This document shows positions 1-4,281 of a stretch of 5,102 nucleotides of DNA, piece by piece. The translations under genes were made by a program, and so were the position numbers. Position 1 is the first letter of the stretch. The number at the start of each line of letters is the position of its first letter. The stretch spans positions 1-5,102 of the forward strand of contig JAGUVE010000112.1 of NCBI GenBank assembly GCA_020063075.1. Direction: 5' to 3'. The notes under the pieces were generated by a model. That model was given only the letters and a program-made list of their open reading frames with translations. It did no database searches and was not told where the DNA came from. Origin of the DNA: Parcubacteria group bacterium. GTDB taxonomy: Bacteria; Patescibacteriota; Minisyncoccia; Minisyncoccales; JAGUVE01.

Positions 1-253
1 CCGGGTCCTTTTCGGCAAAAATTTTAACTTCTTTTCCGTCCGCTAATCCATTTACTAAAAGGGAATTTTCAGCAGCCCTTACCGGCTTTTTATAAATCCC
101 GTATATGGAATCATATTTCAAAAGATGAGCTAATGTCTTTGGGTCTGCCAAATCATTAATCGCTGTAATTTCCAAATCGGGATGCTCGTCCAGAATTATG
201 CGAAATACGGGACGACCGATTCGGCCAAAACCACTGATCGCGATTTTTGTCAT
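1..253 (-). CDS. gap: Glyceraldehyde-3-phosphate dehydrogenase, type I (N-terminal part, cut by left window edge)
   Basis: This is the first 84 residues of phosphorylating GAPDH, the cytosolic glycolytic enzyme that converts glyceraldehyde-3-phosphate, phosphate and NAD+ to 1,3-bisphosphoglycerate and NADH. It begins MTKIAISGFGRIGRPVFR, the Rossmann nucleotide-binding start (GFGRIGR at residues 8-14). AINDLADPKTLAHLLKYDS follows at residues 31-49, a family hallmark; the Asp after Asn in this segment (N33-D34) is typical of NAD-preferring enzymes. The usual Asn before GFGRIGR is Ser here, a minor oddity. The catalytic Cys and the substrate domain lie outside the window. The ATG sits four bases after the stop of the glutaredoxin-like gene, so the two are probably co-transcribed. 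No Shine-Dalgarno sequence is visible; the leader is only A and T. The identification is secure, but completeness cannot be judged. Confidence 0.95.
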   Translation of the reverse strand, partial: MTKIAISGFGRIGRPVFRIILDEHPDLEITAINDLADPKTLAHLLKYDSIYGIYKKPVRAAENSLLVNGLADGKEVKIFAEKDP

Positions 254-257
254 ATAA

Positions 258-494
258 TTATTTAATTTTTAATAATTCGCTTATTTTCTCTTTATCAAAC
301 CCCACTACAATCTCCCCATCTATTTCTATTACCGGCACTCCCATTTGGCCTGATTTTTCAATCATATCTTTTGCCGCTTTTTCATCTTTGGAAACGTCAA
401 TTTCCTCAAATGCGACCTTATGTTCCTTTAAGAACTGTTTTAGAGAAAAACAGTAAACACAGGTTGGGGTTGTATATAATTTAACCATAGCCAT
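258..494 (-). CDS. Glutaredoxin-like / NrdH-like small redox protein (YruB-like)
   Basis: A complete 78-residue thioredoxin-fold protein, the normal size for the glutaredoxin-like YruB/NrdH group. The active site is TPTCVYC, with redox cysteines C12 and C15 directly after the first beta strand (VKLYTT). The segment GQMGVPVIEIDGEIVVGFD at about residues 49-67 carries the cis-proline loop (VPV) and the IDGEIVVGFD strand typical of this group. It should act in the cytosol as a dithiol carrier, passing electrons from a flavoprotein reductase to disulfide targets such as a peroxiredoxin or ribonucleotide reductase. The AhpF-type reductase at the right end of the window is a plausible partner (inference). 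Nine bases separate it from the upstream dsbA-like stop and four from the gap start. There is no clear ribosome site. Met3 is an alternative start, which would trim two residues and match many homologues beginning MVK. Confidence 0.9.
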   Translation of the reverse strand: MAMVKLYTTPTCVYCFSLKQFLKEHKVAFEEIDVSKDEKAAKDMIEKSGQMGVPVIEIDGEIVVGFDKEKISELLKIK

Positions 495-503
495 ATTTTA
501 ATT

Positions 504-1187
504 TTAATCGCCTTTTAATAATTTTTCAATAACCTCCTGAAAGGCCGAAAACGGCTGAGCGCCGACCAATAATTCTCCGTTAATAAAGAATGCTGGCGTT
601 CCCGACACGTCTGCCTCTCTGCCCTCTTCCAAATCCTGCTCAACCTCCTTTCTTGTCTCTCCCGAATCCAGGCATTTGTTAAATTTTTCAGCATCCAACC
701 CCAAATCAACCGCATATTTTTTCAGGTCTCGGGCTGAGAGCGCGCTCTGGTTTTTGAATAATATTTCTTTGTATTCCCAAAATTTACCCTGAAGCAACGC
801 GCACTCCCCGGCTTGGGCTGCTAATTTCGCGTCTTTATGAAAAGGCAAAGGAAAGTTTTTGAAGAAAATTTTTACTTTCCCGCTGTCAACGTATTCTTTT
901 TTAATTTGAAGAAAGGCATTATTGGCAAACCTGGCGCAAAATGAGCATTCAAAGTCAGAAAATTCAATTAAAGTAACCCCAGCAGAAGGACTACCGAGAG
1001 TTGGTTCATTTTCAACAGAAATTTTTGCCGCTTCTTTGCCCAAAAGATTGTCTGGTTGAACTTGGGCTTTTCCTTTTTCCAGCGGCAACTTCTCTTCTCC
1101 CTGATTGACGTAAATCACGGCGCCGGCAATCATTACTCCGGAAACAACTATAGCGAGCGGAATTAAAATTTTATTATTCCCAAGCAT
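504..1187 (-). CDS. Membrane-anchored DsbA-family thiol-disulfide oxidoreductase (thioredoxin-like DSBA, BdbD-like)
   Basis: A 227-residue protein with a hydrophobic segment at residues 7-27 (ILIPLAIVVSGVMIAGAVIY) and a short polar N-terminus. This suggests an uncleaved signal anchor with the enzyme domain outside the membrane; there is no lipobox. After a linker of about 35 residues comes a DsbA-type thioredoxin domain: FSDFECSFC with redox pair C81/C84, an inserted helical region (GKFWEYKEILF near 134-144), and the cis-proline loop SGTPAFFINGELLVG at about 195-209 (P198). Two further cysteines, C129 and C172, sit where related proteins often have them. The likely role is forming or rearranging disulfides in exported proteins. 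No DsbB or VKOR partner is visible. The ATG is preceded by an AT-rich leader without a good Shine-Dalgarno site. It is the first gene after a large inverted repeat, so it may start a transcript with the glutaredoxin-like and gap genes. Confidence 0.9.
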   Translation of the reverse strand: MLGNNKILIPLAIVVSGVMIAGAVIYVNQGEEKLPLEKGKAQVQPDNLLGKEAAKISVENEPTLGSPSAGVTLIEFSDFECSFCARFANNAFLQIKKEYVDSGKVKIFFKNFPLPFHKDAKLAAQAGECALLQGKFWEYKEILFKNQSALSARDLKKYAVDLGLDAEKFNKCLDSGETRKEVEQDLEEGREADVSGTPAFFINGELLVGAQPFSAFQEVIEKLLKGD

Positions 1188-1208
1188 ATTCTTTATATAT
1201 CCACTTTA

Positions 1209-1229
1209 GCTAATATATCATATTTTAGC
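1209..1229. repeat. AT-rich 21-base imperfect palindrome, operator-like
   Basis: The arms gctaatatat and atattttagc flank a single central base at 1219 and match at nine of ten positions. It lies 22 to 42 bases upstream of the dsbA-like start codon and overlaps the best promoter candidate there. Its position and odd-centred symmetry fit the binding site of a dimeric regulator, but an AT-rich hairpin or chance symmetry in AT-rich DNA is also possible. Confidence 0.4.
1212..1220 (-). promoter_or_regulatory. Possible extended -10 promoter for the dsbA-like/glutaredoxin/gap group
   Basis: On the minus strand this reads TGATATATT, that is TG-N-TATATT, an extended -10 element matching TATAAT at five of six positions. 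A start about seven bases downstream would leave a leader of roughly 17 bases before the dsbA-like ATG. No convincing -35 hexamer sits 17 bases upstream, where the sequence runs into the inverted repeat. In AT-rich DNA such matches are common, so this is only a candidate. Confidence 0.3.
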
Positions 1230-1232
1230 AAA

Positions 1233-1309
1233 CCCGGTAGTGAATTTTTGACTCACTTCGTGATGTCGGGTTTTCTGAAAGAAAACCTGGTCAAAAATCT
1301 ACTACCGGG
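1233..1309. repeat. Branched inverted repeat (20-bp outer stem with two inner hairpins)
   Basis: The left arm at 1233-1252 (cccggtag then tgaatttttgac) is the reverse complement of the right arm at 1290-1309 except at two adjacent positions (1242-1243 against 1299-1300). Inside are two smaller hairpins: TCAC-TTC-GTGA at 1253-1263, and GGTTTTC-TGAAA-GAAAACC at 1269-1287. The whole can fold as a three-way junction in either strand. The right arm contains the stop codon of the phosphoglycerate mutase and its last Ala-Arg codons. It could serve as a transcript 3' end or processing structure, although no T tract follows, or be a dispersed palindromic element. It shows none of the features of a tRNA. 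Confidence 0.85.
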
Positions 1310-2516
1310 CAAAATTTAAAATCTTTGATATTAAATCCAATTGCTTGAATTCACCTAATCCGCCTTTTCGGCAGGTTCTTTCGCTAAATTTTTCTACCCC
1401 TTCTCCCGTTCGGTCAAGAACAGTTCTTGACCAAATTAAAATTGGAAGTGGTTCTGAACAGTGCCTCTTTAATAGAGAACAGGTTGAGTGGTCGCCGGTC
1501 AAAGCAATCAGGGTATCTTCTAAATTTAAGAGCGGCTTTAAATTTTCATCTATCTTCTCGATAAATTCCTTTTTGCCCCTGAAATTTCCATCCTCGGCCA
1601 AAGAATCAGCCGCTTTTATGTGCAGAAAAACAAAGTCATAATTTTTCAAAGCATCTTTTGCCGCTGAAATTTTCCCCGTCAAATTGGTATTCTTGAATCC
1701 GTTTGCTCCTTCAACTTCAATTAAATCCATTCCCAAAATCTTCCCGATTCCTTTATATAATCCCCCTCCTGCAATACAGCAGGCGCTCAATCCATATTTT
1801 TCTTTAAAAGCGACTGTTTCTTGAAATTTTCCGGCCCTCCTGGTTAAAATACAATTTGCCGGAGGCAAACCCGTCTTTACTCTTTCTGAATTGAGGGGGT
1901 GATTTTTTAGAACTCGTTGAATTTCCAATAAATATTTATTAAGAATTCTGGCGGTGAAAATTGCTTCGGGTAATTCCATTTTTGCAATTACTTTTTTTAT
2001 TTCCGAACCCTCTTCTTTTGGGTCAGAGTCCGAAATTTCAGCCGACAAATTCGCGTTCCTGAGAACTAAAACCGCTCTGTGGCCATATGACTTAAATAAT
2101 AAAAATTTAACTCCTTCAATTTCTATCCCTTTTAAAGCGTCCACCAATGACTGGGTGGCTTCTATTCTTCCTGCTCTTCGGTCAATTATTTTTAAATCAT
2201 CATTTATCGTGGCAAAATTCGCCCGAAGAGCGATGTCGCCTTTTCGCAGTTTCACTCCAATTCCAAACGCTTCATAGACGCCCCGGCCCAGATGGTATTT
2301 TTCCGGCTCATATCCAAAAAGAGCCAAATGGCAGGTGTCGGATTCCGGTTTGTCTTGCCAATCAAATTTAAACGGCTCAATTAATCCGCAAGTCCCCTGT
2401 CTTGCCAAAAAATCTAAATTGGGAGTTCTTGCCGCCTCCAACGGCGTCTTATTTTCCAATTCAGGGATGAGTCCGTCGCCCAAACCATCAATAACAATAA
2501 AAAGGATTTTTTTCAT
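1302..2516 (-). CDS. apgM: 2,3-bisphosphoglycerate-independent phosphoglycerate mutase, archaeal type
   Basis: A 404-residue alkaline-phosphatase-superfamily enzyme, the normal length of archaeal-type iPGM; it interconverts 3- and 2-phosphoglycerate in the cytosol. Visible landmarks: VIDGLGD (D10, metal ligand), TPNLDFLARQG near 31-41, ESDTCHLALFGYEP at 58-71 with presumed nucleophile S59, DRRAGRI at 112-118, GHRAVLVL at 145-152, FLHIKAADSLAEDG at 297-310, TGDHST at 340-345 (D342, H343), H352 in KRHCSEPLP, and KGGLG at 384-388. The family's D-x3-H metal motif in the 'TD-x-AGHD' segment reads D304-SLA-E308, so the His is replaced by Glu. The common GGLGRIRG motif is degraded to GGLGEFKQ. The stretch around 363-372 looks a few residues longer than usual and is encoded by a perfect palindrome. 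The start codon follows the receiver-gene stop immediately (TAAATG). The stop lies inside a large inverted repeat. Confidence 0.92.
   Translation of the reverse strand: MKKILFIVIDGLGDGLIPELENKTPLEAARTPNLDFLARQGTCGLIEPFKFDWQDKPESDTCHLALFGYEPEKYHLGRGVYEAFGIGVKLRKGDIALRANFATINDDLKIIDRRAGRIEATQSLVDALKGIEIEGVKFLLFKSYGHRAVLVLRNANLSAEISDSDPKEEGSEIKKVIAKMELPEAIFTARILNKYLLEIQRVLKNHPLNSERVKTGLPPANCILTRRAGKFQETVAFKEKYGLSACCIAGGGLYKGIGKILGMDLIEVEGANGFKNTNLTGKISAAKDALKNYDFVFLHIKAADSLAEDGNFRGKKEFIEKIDENLKPLLNLEDTLIALTGDHSTCSLLKRHCSEPLPILIWSRTVLDRTGEGVEKFSERTCRKGGLGEFKQLDLISKILNFAR
1412..1432. repeat. Perfect 21-base palindrome inside the phosphoglycerate mutase gene
   Basis: The arms ggtcaagaac and gttcttgacc are exact reverse complements around one central base at 1422. 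It encodes the WSRTVLDR region near residues 362-369 of the mutase. There the usual family pattern (hydrophobic strand, then a short GPGVR-like loop) appears extended by about three residues. A ten-base perfect arm with a one-base centre is unlikely by chance in a window this size. Confidence 0.85.
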
Positions 2517-2894
2517 TTAGCCCAAAATCTTCTTTACTTCTTCAACCACTTCACTGGGAGTATAATGGGTCTTTATTAAATATCTAACCGCCCCCAGTTT
2601 TAAAGCTTTTTCAACTTCGCTTTTTTGACCCAAGTTTGATAAAATAATAATTTTTAAATCTTTCAAATTTTTACTCTTTGAACTTTGCTCTTTGATTTTT
2701 CCTAATATATCCCAGCCGGAAATTTCAGGCAAAACAATGTCTAACAAAAGAAGGTCAAACTTTCGCTCTTTCAATTTTGCCAAAATTTCCTCGCCGGTTT
2801 GGACCACCTCTAACTCAAAACCTGCCGTCTTTAATTTATTGGCGTAAACCTCAATCAAAAGCGGGTCATCGTCGGCTAAAAGAATGGTTTTCAT
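2517..2894 (-). CDS. Stand-alone CheY-like response regulator receiver domain protein
   Basis: A 125-residue protein consisting only of a receiver domain, with no DNA-binding or enzymatic output domain. All key residues are present: the acidic cluster D8-D9-D10 after the first strand (ILLADDD), phospho-acceptor D52 in FDLLLLDIVLPEISGWD, switch residue S86 in IIILSNLG, aromatic Y105, and conserved K108 in RYLIKTHYTP. It should be phosphorylated by a histidine kinase or small phosphodonor and act through a protein partner; neither a kinase nor a target is in the window. The loop before strand beta-4 (EQSSKSKNLKDLK, 69-81) is a few residues longer than usual and is encoded by a near-repeated CAAAGAG sequence. 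Its ATG overlaps the enolase stop by one base (TAATG) and its own TAA touches the mutase ATG, so translation of the three genes is probably coupled. An in-frame TAA nine bases upstream of the ATG fixes the start. Confidence 0.95.
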   Translation of the reverse strand: MKTILLADDDPLLIEVYANKLKTAGFELEVVQTGEEILAKLKERKFDLLLLDIVLPEISGWDILGKIKEQSSKSKNLKDLKIIILSNLGQKSEVEKALKLGAVRYLIKTHYTPSEVVEEVKKILG

Positions 2895-4162
2895 TATAAG
2901 TTTTTAAGTTCCTCCTCTATTTTTAACAAGCGATTATACTTTGCAACTCGTTCGCCCCGTGCTGGGGCGCCAGTCATAATGCCATCAGCGTCTAATCCCA
3001 CTGCTAAATCGGCAATAAAATCATCGTTGGTTTCTCCTGACCTGTTTTTTACAAAAATTTTCCAGCCATATGACTTTGCCAATTTAGCGGCTTCCAACGC
3101 TTCAGAAACCGTTCCTATTTGATTTACTTTCAAAATCATCCCGTTGCAGGCCGCTTTTTTGTGCGCCTCTTTTATTCTCTTTGGATTGGTGACTAATAGG
3201 TCATCGCCAATAATTGAAAAATCAGCGCTTCCGAATTTTTTATTGGCAATTTTCCAACTTTCCCAGTCGTCCTGGCCAAAGGGGTCTTCTAAACCTGCTA
3301 TGGGATATTTTTTTAATAAATTTTTATAGTAATTCAAAAATCCGTTTTTGGTAAAAGTCATTTTCGTTTTTTTCATTCTGTATTCCCCCTTTGAAAAAAA
3401 CTCGGAAGCAGCCACATCTATTATTATTTTAATTTTTCCTTCAAAATTCACTCTATTCGCCGCCTCACCGATTAGATCTAACGCCTCTTCGGGAAACCTA
3501 ATCGGCGGAGCAAAGCCGCCCTCGTCTCCGACATTAGCTCCAATATCTAAATATTTATTAATGATTAATTTTTTTAAATTATGAGATATCGCAACAGCAG
3601 TTTCCAAATTTTCATAAAAATTTTTAAATTGCGGAACCAGCATAAATTCCTGAAAATCAAGGTCGTTGCCGGCATGAGCTCCGCCATTAATGACATTGAA
3701 ACAAGGCATAGGCAATTTGAATCCCGCTTCCAGCGGGAGAAAATTGAAAATTTCTTTAATATATTTATATAAAGGTAGGTTTTTGGCGGCGGCTCCGGCT
3801 CGGCAGACAGCCATTGATACGCCGCAAATTGCATTTGCTCCTAATTTTGATTTGTTCTCAGTTCCATCATTTTTTTTCATCAATTCGTCAATTTCTTCCT
3901 GTTTTGTCGGGTCTTTTCCAATCAATTTTAGTGCGATTGTTTTATTGACATTTTTTACCGCTCGCAATACACCTTTTCCGCCGTATCTTTCTCCACCGTC
4001 TCTTAATTCCACGGCTTCATATTTCCCTGTTGATGCGCCAGAAGGAACCGAAGCAAAAAATTTTCCCAAATCGGTTTCCAGTTCAACTTCAACGGTCGGA
4101 TTACCCCTTGAGTCCAATATTTCTCTTGCCTTAATTTTTCTAATTTTTGAATTATTTCCCAT
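2894..4162 (-). CDS. eno: Enolase (phosphopyruvate hydratase) with altered active-site residues
   Basis: A 422-residue enolase, normal length, which dehydrates 2-phosphoglycerate to phosphoenolpyruvate in the cytosol. Landmarks: AREILDSRGNPTVEVE at 12-27, the mobile loop SGASTG at 41-46, NGGAHAGN with H163, QEF with E172, VGDEGGFAPP with E214, metal ligands D249 (IIIDV), E292 (LEDPF) and D320 (IGDD), catalytic K345 in ILKVNQIG, the phosphate-binding R374-S375, and the C-terminal ERVAKYNRLLKIEEEL. Two positions depart from the family. The usual SHRSGE motif reads KNRSGE (N373 for His), and the usual IKTGAP reads IMTGAP (M396 for the substrate-binding Lys). A segment of 15 residues (135-149) precedes KLPMPCFN, longer than in many bacterial enolases. 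The start is the ATG giving MGNNSKIRKIKAREIL; a strong hairpin ends nine bases before it and no Shine-Dalgarno is visible. It leads the eno-receiver-mutase group. Confidence 0.95.
   Translation of the reverse strand: MGNNSKIRKIKAREILDSRGNPTVEVELETDLGKFFASVPSGASTGKYEAVELRDGGERYGGKGVLRAVKNVNKTIALKLIGKDPTKQEEIDELMKKNDGTENKSKLGANAICGVSMAVCRAGAAAKNLPLYKYIKEIFNFLPLEAGFKLPMPCFNVINGGAHAGNDLDFQEFMLVPQFKNFYENLETAVAISHNLKKLIINKYLDIGANVGDEGGFAPPIRFPEEALDLIGEAANRVNFEGKIKIIIDVAASEFFSKGEYRMKKTKMTFTKNGFLNYYKNLLKKYPIAGLEDPFGQDDWESWKIANKKFGSADFSIIGDDLLVTNPKRIKEAHKKAACNGMILKVNQIGTVSEALEAAKLAKSYGWKIFVKNRSGETNDDFIADLAVGLDADGIMTGAPARGERVAKYNRLLKIEEELKNL
2911..2917 (-). promoter_or_regulatory. GAGGAGG, possible distant ribosome binding site of the receiver gene
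   Basis: This is the only strong anti-Shine-Dalgarno match before a gene start in the window. It lies within the enolase Glu-Glu-Glu codons, 16 bases from the receiver ATG, further than the usual 5 to 10. It may help re-initiation at the overlapping TAATG or simply reflect the Glu codons. Confidence 0.35.
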
Positions 4163-4171
4163 AAATTTACA

Positions 4172-4205
4172 CTTAACTTTTTCGACACCTGTCGGAAAAG
4201 TTAAG
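4172..4205. repeat. 15-bp stem-loop just upstream of the enolase start
   Basis: The arms cttaacttttt-cgac and gtcg-gaaaagttaag pair over 15 positions, with one imperfect pair (4182 against 4195) and the four-base loop acct. On the minus strand the stem ends nine bases before the enolase ATG, exactly where a ribosome would bind. It could therefore control enolase translation or protect a processed 5' end. No sequence resembling a known riboswitch or thermometer family was recognised. Confidence 0.7.
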
Positions 4206-4207
4206 CA

Positions 4208-4232
4208 TATAGGAAACCAAGGGTTTCCTATA
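4208..4232. repeat. 11-bp perfect stem-loop
   Basis: The arms tataggaaacc and ggtttcctata are perfect reverse complements around the three-base loop aag. It lies two bases from the neighbouring hairpin on the enolase side. No T tract follows in either direction. Confidence 0.7.
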
Positions 4233-4235
4233 GCT

Positions 4236-4254
4236 GGAAAACTTTCAGTTTTCT
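4236..4254. repeat. 7-bp stem-loop with CTTTCAG apex
   Basis: The arms gaaaact and agttttc flank the loop ttc, with one extra wobble pair at the base (4236/4254). The apex heptamer CTTTCAG (4242-4248) recurs in the reverse orientation at the apex of the inner hairpin at 1269-1287. Weak alone, but it belongs to the hairpin cluster. Confidence 0.5.
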
Positions 4255-4281
4255 GTACAATAAATAAAATTATGAAAATCC

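Larger units (their letters stand above)
1188..1301. other. 114-base intergenic region between phosphoglycerate mutase and dsbA-like gene
   Basis: This gap contains no gene. It holds most of a branched inverted repeat and, closer to dsbA, an AT-rich palindrome overlapping a possible promoter; these are listed separately. No run of T suitable for a classical intrinsic terminator follows the large repeat on the minus strand: the stem is followed by TTTGCTAAAA. Confidence 0.8.
4163..4281. other. 119-base intergenic region with three tandem hairpins, between the AhpF-like reductase and enolase
   Basis: No gene is present. Three separate stem-loops (4172-4205, 4208-4232, 4236-4254) occupy more than half of the gap. 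None is followed by a T run on the minus strand, so none looks like a standard intrinsic terminator, and I see no convincing -35/-10 pair for enolase. Confidence 0.8.

Noticed and set aside
737..748. 12-base perfect palindrome (agagcgcgctct) in the dsbA-like gene.
   Set aside because: It is short, inside coding sequence (LSAR), and has no supporting context.
1233..1309. Cloverleaf-like fold of tRNA size.
   Set aside because: There is no CCA-adjacent 7-bp acceptor stem, no anticodon arm of proper size and no T-loop sequence. The 20-bp outer stem is far too long for a tRNA.
2953..2969. 6-bp GC-rich hairpin (cgcccc / ggggcg) in the enolase gene.
   Set aside because: It is explained by the conserved GAPARGE codons and short enough to be chance.
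3722..3738. 7-bp hairpin (tcccgct / agcggga) in the enolase gene at the longer LPLEAGF segment.
   Set aside because: An arm of seven bases is expected by chance at about this frequency, and a longer segment here is plausible for this enolase group.
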